Source: Chrysogorgia sp. JL179-B06 | Lineage: Eukaryota > Cnidaria > Anthozoa > Scleralcyonacea > Chrysogorgiidae | Direction of reading: 5' to 3' | Assembly: GCA_035772405.1 (NCBI GenBank) | Contig: JAYKKM010000081.1 | Location: forward strand, 806,001-870,000 | Length of the DNA stretch: 64,000 bases | Shown: positions 1 through 11,944 of the stretch, one piece after another | Position numbering within the stretch: position 1 is the stretch's first letter | How the letters are laid out: the number at the start of each line of letters is the position of its first letter | Notes under the pieces: generated by a model | The model's input: only the letters and a program-made list of their open reading frames with translations | What the model was told of the DNA's origin: nothing | Databases searched by the model: none | Translations under genes and position numbers: made by a program

Positions 1-2680
1 AGAAAGAAACTGGAATTACTCTAAATCCATCAAGCATTTCCGTGCTAAAAGCCAGAGTGTCAGTGGCTCGCGTCAATGCTCAGCGGCAATGTTTTCCCGG
101 GTTTATTTCAACGCCATAAAACCATGGTTACTGCCGTGCCTCGAATATTCTCGAACTCTCTTGCGACATTTTTCTCCAGTGAAATTCGTCACGAATAAGG
201 GCACAGCATTCTCCAGAACGTTCTCCAAGCTCCTCGGACGTACTTCCGGTTTCCGGAACATTCGCCGCAGAAGCATCCAGTAACATCGCCGGGCTAAGCT
301 GGGCTATGACAGGCACCGAACGGCGAATGCCGGTTCGAAAATAACGAGTGGGTGGTGAGAATGGTTTTTTCTCGAAACTTTTACACAGAGTTGCTTTCGA
401 ATCCGGCGCCTTGGTTACGTCTTTGTATCGCGCTATCTTTGATACTGCCACAAAACGTAACACGGACTTGATTAAATTACACATTTTGTAACATGTAGTG
501 TTTGGGGGCTGTAGTGTACTGAGTGAACACGCTCATACGCTGATGCTCGTCACGAAGCTTCGACTAGGACTACTGAACTCACAGCCACATACGGAAAGGG
601 GTTATTCCATTTGAAACTGAAGCAGCGCTGTTTTGAACGAGAGGTAATGTTTGATATTTGAGGCATTTTTGCGTGTCCACCCAGTTCGAAAACTAAGCAG
701 TTGTTTTGTTAGAGTATATATAAGGTTAACTTTAACTCGTTCTGAACCATGTCATGCCGTTTCTTACGATAAGCATAAATGTCAGTGCCTTGTAAAACCA
801 TTATATTCATGTTCCCATGTCTTTAACTGTGTAATAAATTCAGTACTTTGTTTTCAAATGTCTGTGGTAAAGGGTCGAATAGGTAATTTTTATGACGCCT
901 GACGGCGCGGTCATTCGCAACGCCCAACTCTAATTCCAACTTCCTCGTGCCTTTAAATTGTTACTACTTTTAGACTTATCAAACCATGTGCCATGACATG
1001 CACTCATTATCCAAATAGAGTTGATATACTTGCATTCTAGATACTGAAAAGATCGGGAAAATTGAACATGTTTAGGTCAATTTGTACACTCAGATTTGTC
1101 ATCAAAAATCCACAGTAGTCCATTATTTCTAAGTGATTACTTTTGTGACTCAAGTCGTTGGCACATTGCTACCGCTTGAAAGAGTTCAACATTATTGATT
1201 GCTATCACTAGACTATCTACCTGCATGTGCGACAATTCGCGTTTCTATCATTGATATATAATAAATAAATGTTGCAATTTGTTGCATTTAAACGCAGAAA
1301 GCCAATGTGGTTTTGGATGCGTCTTCTAGTTTTGATCCTAAACGTTTTTCACATTGCTAAACTAAAAGCCCCCTCATATCAGTAGTCAGTAATGCTTTAG
1401 TGAGGGGTTCCCTCACACTAAAGCTATAGCTAACTTTGTTAACCGGACAAGCTGACATCTTTGCTAGTTTGCTGTGTCTATATAATATAGTGCTGCAGTG
1501 ACATGCTTCCATCGCTGCAAGATGGCTCAGTGATATATCAGTAATCTTATATATATATTGAGTTTGAACCTTGTACCCGCATATCAAACTCTTCCCATGA
1601 ACGTGAAGCCGGCTCAGCATGAGATATACGCAGACATGACTTTGGCCCAGTTCATGGCATATCGATAATTTGCACATTTCATTCACAGGAAACGCCTTCC
1701 TAATCAGGTTGCGTTCGTCAATTGTCCGATTAATACGACATCTTGTAGACGAAAAAAGATTGCCGAAGACTCGGTGAAACAGGGCAGCAATGAAAATGTA
1801 TTTGCCGCAACGATTCAATTCAAACTATACCGGAGAATGGCATGAAATTTTCACGAGGGGTTTATTTCATAGTTAACTGATGTGACTCACTGAAACAATA
1901 ATTGTTATAAGACGTTTCTGAACCACGAATATATCAGGCCATATAGCGTAAACGATTAGTTCAAACTATTATTCAAACAACGCTTTCTTGTTCAACACAG
2001 AGCTACATCGAGAGCTATATATAGCTATTATACAATACAACTTATAGCTTACTATATTCCTGTAGATTATAATATTCATATTGGACCAGTTCAGGATTGG
2101 ATCTCCGAATTTCATCTCTATATTTAGCCCGTTTAAGGCAAATTTGAACCACATTGGCTATTGCTAAAAACCATACATGCATGGAAATTATCGAGGTACA
2201 ATATTTTAAGAGTGAAAACACGCAGTCTGCACTCCCGATATAATATTTACGCCATATTAAGCTTACACGTAAGAATGAGAATGAATTATATTATTAAAAG
2301 GAGCATTGCAAATTGAGCAGTAAGAACAGAGTGTTTTGTCTCGTGCAGTGCTCAGCGTTATTTTTATCTTAGAATACAATGGACGAGATACTTATAGTAA
2401 ATCAGTGTATCGATCGAACACTATTCGATTCCTTTTAGAGAGAGTTCATGAGTATCGGCGTTTATTACTATTAAAAGAATCTACACTTCGCAGCCCATGG
2501 ACTGAATTACGTGAGACTACAATTCTAATATAATTTAATCTATCAAATCCATAAACATTGTTGTAGAAGTTATAAACACTTTTCCCTGGCAGCACTGAAT
2601 GCATAACAAAAGATCCCTAAATCTATTCGTCATCTTCATTGATGGTTCATTCTTCATCAATGACAACAAACCTCGTCAAC
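1..2680. other. Intergenic stretch, no gene recognised
   Basis: 1-500 is GC-richer, with a 118-codon minus frame and a 64-codon plus frame. Neither has recognisable motifs or splice support. The rest is AT-rich, with short frames only (the longest is 153 codons, minus, 1357-1818, without domain features). An exon of a gene beyond the left edge cannot be excluded. Confidence 0.4.
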
Positions 2681-2689
2681 CTAAAAATC

Positions 2690-2830
2690 CGGACACGGAT
2701 CGAACCTGGGCCAACATGTAACCTTCTTTAAGCTATACCGAGACTCAGATGGAGAGTGAAGGTTATAATGATGTACTCGATTGATATATCTTACAGGTTC
2801 GATTCCGATCCTCCGGAGGACTGAGAAACA
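2690..2830. repeat. Diverged SINE family B
   Basis: GGACACGGATCGAACCTGG, GAGACTCAGATGGAGAGTGA and GATATATCTTACAGGTTCGA follow the family-B order, with many substitutions. Confidence 0.55.
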
Positions 2831-3130
2831 TTGGCAGACGTTTCATATATAAGAATCTCGAATTCCAAACAAGTTACAACCCTCAACCTAATACTAACGC
2901 TAACTCTTACGATAATGCTTTATTTTAGAAATATGACAGCTGATTTTAATTTCGAATTATACTACCGATAGTCTATAAGTTATATACGAAACTTACTGCA
3001 CCCGAAACATTTATTAGGATTTGAGCTTGATGAAGGTCTATTATATGTATGGTCTGTCTACTACTACCACATTCACATATATATATATATATATATATAT
3101 GAATTGAATATTTGTAATCCAGGCATAATG

Positions 3131-3384
3131 TGTTATCGATGATGTTCTCTAGATTTAGAGTTTTCGACTCGGTGCTTCGAGCCTTCGTCAGAAATGGTCG
3201 ATTGGGAGGTTCGATTCCTGTCCGGGATACGAGCTTGACGATCGTCATGCATGTATCGTTTGTCTACTCCAAGCTCTCCCACATTGACTACAGTCTGCCA
3301 TCGACCATTTCTGACGAAGGCTCGAAGCACCGAGTCAAAAGCTCAAACTTATAACTCTAAATCCAGAGAACATCATCGATAACA
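3131..3384. mobile_element. ~254-bp foldback element with SINE B fragment in its loop
   Basis: TGTTATCGATGATGTTCTCT at the left and AGAGAACATCATCGATAACA at the right. The arms run through TTCGAGCCTTCGTCAGAAAT and its inverse. The loop has GAGGTTCGATTCCTGTCCGG, a SINE-B B-box end, and CTCCAAGCTCTCCCACATT. Confidence 0.85.
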
Positions 3385-4288
3385 GCAGTGGTATTGTGGT
3401 CGAAACTCGCTACGAGTCAGTGTGTTTATACAATAATATACACAGAAGGCGTATTCTGTTAGCATTTACCCAAATTCAAAGGGTAATAACTACTTCTGGG
3501 CTGCGCAATTGGCACTCAAAAAAGCTTCCTAATATTCTGGCGCAATCTGTCCTCTCATTTGGTTTATATTAAACAGATCTGGAAAATAACCATAGCGTAG
3601 TCCTTTCGGCATCTGGAGTGCCAAGCGTATAGTGATTACCCTACGGTAAAACCACACTCCGCATCAAGCAGGAATAGTATAAACACAACAAAGAAACGGA
3701 GGGTTTTTTAACGGAAGAATCACTGTACCGTAATAGTTGAAACACAGCCTAGTAAATGCGATACTATAATTGCTGAGCAAGACTGTGTCGAAATTATGAA
3801 CAACTCATGGCAACTACCAATTTACTACGGAATAGGTTTCAGTCCATGCAATAAGAAGTCCTCCCCGTTCATGAAGACTGTATGACGCTCTCAACATTTG
3901 AACAATTCATCCAACATGAACCGTTCAACGACAAAAATTGAATTTGGACTATAAAATTTCTAAAACGGCTTGGCCAACTGCATGCCAGAATGTTTAGAAC
4001 ATTAATTGATACTAGAGTGTGGCCTGTAATTTATAATACCTGTAATTTATTTTAAAAAAAATTTCATGTTCACAAATTGTCAACAACATATCATCAAAAT
4101 GGTTTGGCAAGGCCAAGTTAAGCCCAATGGGGGTCTTAATGTCTGTCCTGATCTTAGGAGGGATAAAATCGTGTCCACACTTTCTAAGAATCCTGGCCCT
4201 CTTTGGGAGGCAACAAATCATATAATGCATGACAAGTGTTCTCTGAAATTACTTTCCATAGCTTGCTGTCTCTCATTCTGATTATCTC

Positions 4289-4507
4289 TTACATCACACT
4301 GCGCTTGGACGTATAACCAAAACGAAAGGCACGATTTAGAAACGTATCAATACGATCCAAGTATTTACCATTGTAGGCGGAGCTCCAAACCTCTTTCCCA
4401 TACAAAATTAGGGCCATGATAAGCGAATCAAATAGCTTACTTATTTGATCTTTAGGATATCCATAAAATTTACAAACTCGTAATATATACAAGCGACTAC
4501 TACCCAC
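4289..4507 (-). pseudogene. CR1/L2-type LINE reverse-transcriptase fragment
   Basis: The 72-codon frame reads SSRLYILRVCKFYGYPKDQI, SKLFDSLIMALILYGKEVW, then YLDRIDTFLNRAFRFGYTSK. This is the conserved region after the RT palm in CR1/L2 elements (LxxLxxxG...SLIxSxLxYxxxVWG...LxRIQxRAxRxI). The SINE at 4509 directly abuts it. Fragment only. Confidence 0.85.
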
Positions 4508-4508
4508 T

Positions 4509-4735
4509 CTTTTAGGTGAACGGAATACCCCAACAGGCTAGAAGCCCAATTGATAGGGGTTCCGAGGGCCTACGATTTAAGGTCGTTATCCGAGGAGACC
4601 TGAAAGTCTTACCATTTGCTGGTATTATTGCAAAAGTGGTGGCCCGACCCAGGATTTGAACCTGTGTCTCCCAGCTCTCATAGACATGTGTGGTATAACC
4701 ACTAGAGTGTGGTATAACCACTAGACTACAACAGC
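4509..4735 (-). repeat. tRNA-derived SINE, family A, full-length
   Basis: Head near 4735 (TAGTCTAGTGGTTATACCAC with a tandem duplicate), B-box GGTTCAAATCCTGGGTCGGG, tail AACAGGCTAGAAGCCCAATT and TTAGGTGAACGGAATACCCC. No open frame of its own. Confidence 0.88.
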
Positions 4736-5514
4736 TGGTTTGTCAAGTTTGTGGATTTAATATGGATTTTTTTTAGTAATGTGGATTTAGTAAGTACGAA
4801 TATTCAAACATAAACCAACCTTCGTGCATGGTAGTCCCCCGTCACTGACGTTACTGGGGCATGGCTCTTGACTTGAACAGTGCAATGACATATTTTCCCA
4901 ATGTCAGTCACACTTTACAAACATATTTATTATAGAGTACCTGGTAATTTCAGCAGCGGATCCAGGAATTTTGATACCTTAGGCAAAAGTGGCGATATTG
5001 GGTGGCTGTGGTACCGCCCCCCTCCCTCGAAAATTGTTGAATTAAGCAAATTAGCAAAATCTAATGGTATTAAATCACATTTTTTATAATTTCAATCGCA
5101 GATGATCAGACGACGGGCGTTTTGAGCAAGTGAACATCCAGACTATATATATATAACTTCAACCATGAAAGTTAAACAGTCTATTCTTCTTTGCCAAACC
5201 CCTGACGGCATTTTCCGAATTTTTAGTTGTCGTCTGACCTACTCGACTATCATGAATTACAATTTTGTTTCCATGACAAGGTCACGTGACACATTGGCGG
5301 CCATATTGGATACATATCTAGAAACTTCTGGAATACATAAACACCGATATTTACCATAGAAACGAGCTAATTATTTGATTGAAGGATAGGAATCACTTCA
5401 AGCATAAACAAAAATATAATAGAAATTGTAATAAAAGCTAGAAAAAGCTTTCACTAAAATTATGCATTTATCTTAAAGTACGAAACGAAAATTAAGTTTG
5501 TCTCCGAAAATTAT

Positions 5515-5870
5515 CAGGAATGGTAATTTAGAGCTCTTTCATATCTCACGTCGTTCTTGAGATGTGATATGCAAATGAATGAAATAACCTATGACGTAAA
5601 GAGCTTTACACATTTTTAGAAAATCAAGAAATTAGAAATAGTAAATTAATTTGGCATCACTATTTTGATGTAATAATGTTAGGTTTCACGAAGTGTCGTA
5701 ATGTGCAAAGTTTCAAGTGATTTCGTAGAATAATTTCAAAGATATACTTCATTTTCTAAAAATGTGTAAAGCTCTTTACGTCATAGGTTATTTCATTTGT
5801 ATATCACAAAAGTCTAAATATCTGAAGAACGACGTGAGATATGAAAGAGCTCTGAATTACCATTCCTAAT
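5515..5870. mobile_element. ~355-bp foldback MITE
   Basis: CAGGAATGGTAATTTAGAGC, TCTTTCATATCTCACGTCGT at the left and ACGACGTGAGATATGAAAGA, GCTCTGAATTACCATTCCTA at the right are inverted. The arms also contain ACCTATGACGTAAAGAGCTT and its inverse. A second, interrupted copy is at 34845-35520. Confidence 0.88.
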
Positions 5871-7014
5871 CATTTTACGAGTTCATTAAAAAGGCTGTTT
5901 ATTTGTTTAATTTATATATCTCCGCGTGCCTCGAGAAGAAAGGAATTAGATGAGATGATTCTGTGCAGGGGACGCTTATACATGTCTGGGGCCCCATGAA
6001 GTCTCGACTATAACTTCTATATTATCACTATACAGTACAATGTTAAACAATCGTGAATACCAAGACACCTATATATTCCTTCCTCCTCGAGTTAACATTG
6101 GTAGCTCTTTCTTATCAACTGAAGGCGGTCAATCTTCCATGACCCAGGACATTAATGATTCTTCACCATAAATCGCTGGTCCGGGAGAATCGATTATCGG
6201 GGCCCCCGTAAATTATTTCTGACTGAATATGACGATGAAATATATGTCAGTAATGTCGCTGTTAAGCCGTAATTTTTCATTATAATCTTCAACTCTTTTG
6301 GCAGGGGCCCCACTGGGTCGGGGCCTTAGTTCTCGACCTAACCCCACCTAATGAGCGTTACGCCACTGATTCTGTGGGACCTTTTCCGAAGATGGTGCCC
6401 AGTCGGCTTCGGAAGAACGTGAAAAGGATTAGGATTAGCGTTGCAGTGTTGGCTTCCGAAGCCGACACTAAGCCGACGTACTGGGCGCCATCTTCGGAAA
6501 AGGTCTCAAAGAGTCATCCCATCTAACTTCTTCCGCCTCGAGAAGTTTTTATATTTTCATCAAACATGGCCGCCAGTGAGTCACGTGACCATCATCGAAA
6601 CTAGACGGCAAATTACTAAAAAAGCCTAAAAATATCCTTTCAGAAAATATATACTTTTATATACTCTTATTGTGTTGGCTTGGTGTTATTTGCATCGAAA
6701 TCTATCCCACTATTTTCCCAGACAAATGTTAAGCTCTCCCCCTTTTGGCGATGAGCCTGTTCAAACTTAGCGGTGCTCAGAGATGTAATTAGTTTTATAA
6801 GTAATTCGTTTTATAGTTAGTTCGTTTTATAGTTAGTTTTATACGAAAGATTAAAGCAAATAGCTAAAAGAAAGTAGACCAGACTAACGACTATACATGA
6901 GTATTGGTATTCATTTCAGGTTTGAGTGTTTGACATGTGGTTAAATCATGGTTGAATACAGAGCATGCTCTTTGATACAATCATGTTCATCATGTACTGA
7001 TTGTTTAACAAGCC

Positions 7015-7043
7015 CTATATATATATATATATATATATACTAC

Positions 7044-7125
<82 letters not shown>
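7015..7125. repeat. (AT)n microsatellite
   Basis: Two long AT runs separated by CTACAG near 7040. It gives artefactual Ile/Tyr repeats on both strands. Confidence 0.95.
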
Positions 7126-7126
<1 letters not shown>

Positions 7127-7185
7127 TGAATGAATGGATTCTCCCGTCGTGAACGACGTATGAGTGTTTAGTAAATTGAAAGTAG

Positions 7186-7404
7186 TTATCTATGTCGGAA
7201 ACGAATATGCTGGCTAAGGGCTGCCTTAGATCGAGCAACAAAACCACATTCAGCGCAGATATTCTCATTACCAACAGGATTCACCTCGCGTTGTTGTTTA
7301 GTATTTACGCGTAAAGCATCACGATGTTCAACTCCGGTACGTTCAAAAACCTTTGTTTTTGAAAAACATTCCGTTCTCCATGCCTTCCTGTCCAATGCAA
7401 GATA
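7186..7404 (-). pseudogene. Non-LTR retroelement C-terminal remnant with C2H2 knuckle
   Basis: The frame has DRKAWRTECFSKTKVFE and, near its end, CAECGFVARSKAALSQHIRF followed by RH, a Cys2His2-like motif (Cys-x2-Cys-x12-His). A DRxxWR block followed by a C-terminal zinc knuckle is a usual ending of cnidarian non-LTR reverse transcriptases. The mariner MITE at 7407 cuts it upstream. Confidence 0.6.
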
Positions 7405-7406
7405 TA

Positions 7407-7623
7407 CAGAGTGTCCCAAAAAAAAGGCTACCTTTTCAAATTCAAATGAGCGTGTTAATTCAAACAACCTATTGTGTTTAATATCCCATGTGTATAAAAC
7501 TGTGTGTTTTTACGCATTCGTAGTTCAAAAGCGATAATGAATTTCAAAGAACTACAATAGGTTGCTTGAATTAACATGCTAATTTGAATTTGAAAAGGTA
7601 GCCTTTTTTTTTGGGACACCCTG
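7407..7623. mobile_element. 217-bp Tc1/mariner-type MITE with TA flanks
   Basis: Ends CAGAGTGTCCCAAAAAAAAG and CTTTTTTTTTGGGACACCCTG, with arms continuing GCTACCTTTTCAAATTCAAA. TA dinucleotides flank both ends (7405-7406, 7624-7625). CAGGGTGTCCCAAAA-type ends with TA duplication are typical of mariner-like MITEs. It is inserted in LINE remnant sequence on its left. Confidence 0.88.
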
Positions 7624-7879
7624 TATATATATATATATATGATATATATAATGGCTTTTATTCATCAGGCTAGTGTTAGATTAAATTTTACTAACAAGAC
7701 ATGCAGCTAATATACAGATCTCAAATCTTAATATACGCATGAGCGCTCTGTATTATGGGATACCAGAAGTGAGTAAAACTTGCGTTCTTGGTTATCCTTG
7801 ACGTTGTAAAAGTGGTTAATTTTTCGTTGTTTTCAACGATTTGTGCATGTAATCAGACTTTTTGATTTTTTTACATCAG

Positions 7880-8040
7880 TGGTACATAAGATAGTACACA
7901 TGGTACATGGAATACATGGTACACTGTACATGATACATGGTACACATGGTACAGGAGGTATATAAGGTACATGGTACACATGGTACAGGTACACATGGTA
8001 CATGGAGTACATGATACACTGTACATGATACACATGGTAC
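7880..8040. repeat. GGTACATGGTACAC minisatellite
   Basis: Irregular repeats of TGGTACA, CATGGTAC and ATGATACA over about 160 bp. It yields Tyr/His/Val/Cys-rich spurious frames on the minus strand. Confidence 0.88.
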
Positions 8041-8589
8041 CAACCGCGAGTTTAACTCATTTCCAATATCCCTGCATAAGGCACTTTTCATGGTCATTTT
8101 TCGAGATTCGTAATCTTTGTATTAAAATATAACTCTGTTTATGTCTCCACAGGCCAAGATACATTGTCATTACAGTCTGCAGATGAATGAGAATCCATTG
8201 TCCTGATACTTCTCAGTACAGAAATTCCTCTACTGTGCCATATCAAACTCGAAAGTCGTGTATTTGATATAGATATTAAATGTTTAACTATATGAAACCT
8301 CGCCATAATGTCTCTGTAGATTTTCTTCATAAGTAGATCAGTCGGGAGCCATGGCCTACATGAATCACACGAGGTTGGTCACCGACTCTTCATCAGACAG
8401 CAATGTTTCGCTGGATCTATATCTATACGAAGGGCATTTCTGTGGCATTCGATGTTTTGTGCAAAGAAAGAGCAGAGTTTAAAAGCAAGGAGAAAGTTTC
8501 AATTGACCGTGGCAGCATTCAAGCGACGATCGTAGTTCACTAGTCTCCTTCCGATTAAGTACCTACAAGATAAAAGTACCTGTTAGCAG

Positions 8590-8930
8590 TGGCGTAGCTA
8601 GGATCAAAATTTGGGGGAAGCAACGGAGAATTTGGGGGTGCAGTTAGATTAGAATAATTATCAAGCATTATATGGTGAAGGTCGTGGCTTTAGCTAATGT
8701 AGGGGGGTATATGGGGGCATCCTCCCCCAGAAAATGTTGAATTTTTGAAGCCCTGTGAGGGCATTTCCTGTGATTTCTGAGACGAATTTTCCCGAAAAAA
8801 ACCTGCACTGGCTGGCGGCTGGTTGAAAATGTTTTTCAACAAAATTGATTACAATTAAGATAAATTCGTATATATAGCTGGAGTCTCTGACAACAAAATA
8901 AATAACCATGGCTCACAATATTTGCATTCA
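8590..8930. repeat. Dispersed repeat with GGGGGCATCCTCCCCCAGAA
   Basis: TAGCAGTGGCGTAGCTAGGA opens the block, and a GTATATGGGGGCATCCTCCC motif is at 8706. The motif resembles 42766 and 63956. Likely a diverged transposon end; the class is unknown. Confidence 0.5.
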
Positions 8931-9176
8931 ATGCAGCAGATTCTTTGGTCGTTTAGCCGACGCTGGTCAAAAGGACCGAAGCCTGTCGGAAGCGTAATTC
9001 TGCGCAGTTTAAACTTCATGTGAGTGTGTTTGGAGCTCCTTGTCAAATCCAAGGTAATTGTCAAACAAAAATGAAATAGAGACAAAATAAGATAATAGCA
9101 CGATAACGTACAATAGTTAGACAACGCAAATTGCCAGCAAGTCTTCAATCTTCAGTACAGACTACAGACTAGTGCC

Positions 9177-9765
9177 TTGCTGCAGTGGCATGCGACGCGT
9201 GTGTCCCCAGTCCCCTGCCGTGGCTACCTCAGCGGCGCTCCACCCTGTCTCGGTCGCGCCCCACACCGCTGGCCTTATCTTACTTCGCTCACTCAACACC
9301 CCTACCAGATCAAGCTGGATCCATCACTGAACGGATGTGTCATTGTCGTTGTATTCTATACAACGATATTTGGGTTATGGAACCATTCACCAATTGTCGT
9401 CCTCATTTAAGAGGCAACTTTCCTTCAAACTACTTCAAACACTTTCCTATTACTTTTAATCTTTAGTTTTGTTAGTAATATTTGTTGTAATATAATTATA
9501 ATTTTGATTGATGTTTTTTAATACTGTATCATATGCTGTATAAGGAGAAATGAAAGAACTTCAATGTGTCGTCTTTCTCCTTTTCATATTATATCCAGTT
9601 CTTTTGAGAACTTAGCAGCTTCCATATTTATTCTTTGTAATCGGGTGACCATTCTTGAGGAATCTGGAATTCTGTTTATGGTACACCCTAACACATTCAA
9701 TTGTTACTTGTAATAGTATAATCGATATGTTTTGAATTTCAATAAATCTAAATCTAAATACGTTG
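9177..9765 (+). pseudogene. Probable LINE 3' end with TCTAAA-type tail
   Basis: A GC-richer block (9177-9330) is followed by AT-rich sequence with AATAAATCTAAATCTAAATA at 9742-9761, a short tandem 3' end typical of some LINEs. The two overlapping plus-strand frames (77 and 93 codons) have no domain I can name. It may instead be a retrocopied 3' UTR. Confidence 0.4.
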
Positions 9766-9987
9766 TGGTTTCCCGGCCATTTCCTTTGTCGTACGTTTTT
9801 GTTTTCATTTCATTTATTTTTACTTATTTATTTGTGTATTTATTGGTATCTTAGCGAAGGTTAACAAAAAAGAAATTTAAAAAGGAATATTGTAAGACCT
9901 CCTGCACAGCTATTTTGGCACCACACCAACGTCGCAGCACGATACCTTTATATTAAACAACGGCATGCGCGTGGTAAAACTGAACTC

Positions 9988-10355
9988 GACAGGGACATTA
10001 AGATCTACAACGCGACCTTCAAAACAAAGAATTCTTCATGCGAAACAAAAAGAATGAATAATTTGTAGCCCAAGAAGTATTCTCAACACCGTCCTCGTTC
10101 TGTTTACAACGCAACTCTATGGCTTCTTTCAAATGCTCGAAGGTTGCCAGAAGAAGCCACGATAAATTGACTACGGTATATGAGGTATGAAGTTTGTTTT
10201 ATGACCTCCAAAACGCTCCAGTTCTGCTATTGAAACGATTGTAGTGTTTCAGCTGAAGTCAGAATTAAGGAACAGCTCTCACCTCTCAGCGAGTTCACGT
10301 CGTCCTGAACATGTGAAAATGCTCAGAGTTGCGTTGTAAACAGAACGAGGACGGT
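9988..10355. mobile_element. Rearranged copy of MITE seen at 33775
   Basis: GACATTAAGATCTACAACGC, GAACGAGGACGG and GCGTTGTAAACAGAACGAGG occur in inverted pairs (CCGTCCTCGTTCTGTTTACA at 10098 versus TGTAAACAGAACGAGGACGG at 10336). The arrangement differs from the intact copy at 33775-34166. Confidence 0.6.
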
Positions 10356-10359
10356 CTAA

Positions 10360-11940
10360 TCCAGAATTCAAAAAAAAAACTCCCTAACCTATTAACCCTA
10401 TAATCCTATTTCTTACGATAATGCTTTATTTTAGAAATAACACCTGATTCTAATGTCGAATTTTACTACCGATAGTCTATGTGACGTCAATTTGGGATTT
10501 ATGTGAAACTTCACCCGCGCTATAACGATCAAAATCGTGACACAAATGTGCGAATTTCAAGAAACTATTATTCGCTTCTTCGACAGCTTATAATGACATA
10601 TACTTATGTGGCATTCATCTATAGTCTGCTTTGTATTACGTTGCATTCCCAACAAGTTTATACTTACAGGAAAAAAACCTTCTTAGTCTTAGAATTATAA
10701 GTGAGTTACCATAAATAGATATTAGACTTATTATTAGACTTTATAATAATAATAATAATAAAGACGTATTAGGAGCATTATACAATAGTCTCAATGCTCT
10801 TACAACAATATATATATTCTTAAAGTTGCTTTTAAAACTAATTACAGTTTAGACTAGTTTAGTTTAGTTTAGTTTAGTTTAGACTTTACTGGTTATATTC
10901 GCAATTCCGAAGCGGAGATAAGACCCTGGTACAAGTATCGAGGTTGGTTTTGTCTCGGCTCACTAATCCATAGATAAAAAAGATAAATATAGGTAAGCGC
11001 ATTTAGCTTCAAATTGCTTCGTTCTATTTTAAAACCCCATTTAATTTGATAACTATCAACAAGTACACACAATATTAACCTTGGACATTATATTTAAAAA
11101 GATTTTAGAGCAACCTGGTCCGACATTCGAGGAATCTAACTGATTTAGTTTATGATTGAGGAGGTTTTCCAACAAAGTTTTGTCCATTTTATCCACCTTG
11201 GACAAAGATTTCCCGAGTTTTTCCCTTCATTTCTTATCTAATTAGTATTCAAGATCTTTATGCTAATCAATTGTGGTCAGCCAACAATGTTGATGTTATT
11301 TTCATCGCTGTGCGCAAGAGTTCTTTTTGTTAAGACTAACCGCATGACAACATGGCAGCTAAAAATATCTCCGCGTCATGCCGATTATACTATAAATAAA
11401 TAAACAGCTATCATTGACCTTGTGAATTTCGACGAACCGTAGCAACTACATCTCTCTCTCTCTCTCGTCCGCAGCGACTTATATCTTTTATCCTTCGGAG
11501 GAGAGAGTAGCGACTGCATAGTGGTTGATGCATATGATTGACAAGAGGATTAAAACTGTTAATCACGGTGTTAATGGACAATTAAGTTAACAACCATCTT
11601 CCTTTGTGTGATATGTAAACAATTTAACATTTGTCACTTTGATATGCGCTCCGCTCGCAACAAAATCTGATGTTTTTAAAAGCTCTTTGAAGAGAAGATA
11701 TATTTTCGGGCATTGTACCGAATACATGTGACATTGACATATTGATTATGTAGAATATACTCAGTGTTTTAAATGTATCATAATGTTAAACATCTTAAAA
11801 ATGTCCCCATGCTGTTAATGTCGTTGTAATTGTCAACGTTATATATAATAAGTGCACTTAAACGTTTGTCCCTCGCAAGCGAGGATGATAATCTCGCCGC
11901 GGCAGGGATCCATTTCTCACAAAAGGTTTGTGTGTATATA
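10360..11940. other. AT-rich intergenic stretch with short microsatellites
   Basis: Contains (ATA)n at 10738-10762, (TTTAG)n at 10855-10885 and (CT)n at 11450-11466. Frames are all under 70 codons. I see no conserved protein match on either strand. It could include unrecognised noncoding exons. Confidence 0.4.
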
Positions 11941-11944
11941 TATA

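Noticed and set aside
128..484. 118-codon minus-strand frame near the left edge
   Set aside because: No known motif, no splice support and a competing plus-strand frame; kept only as unassigned GC-richer sequence.
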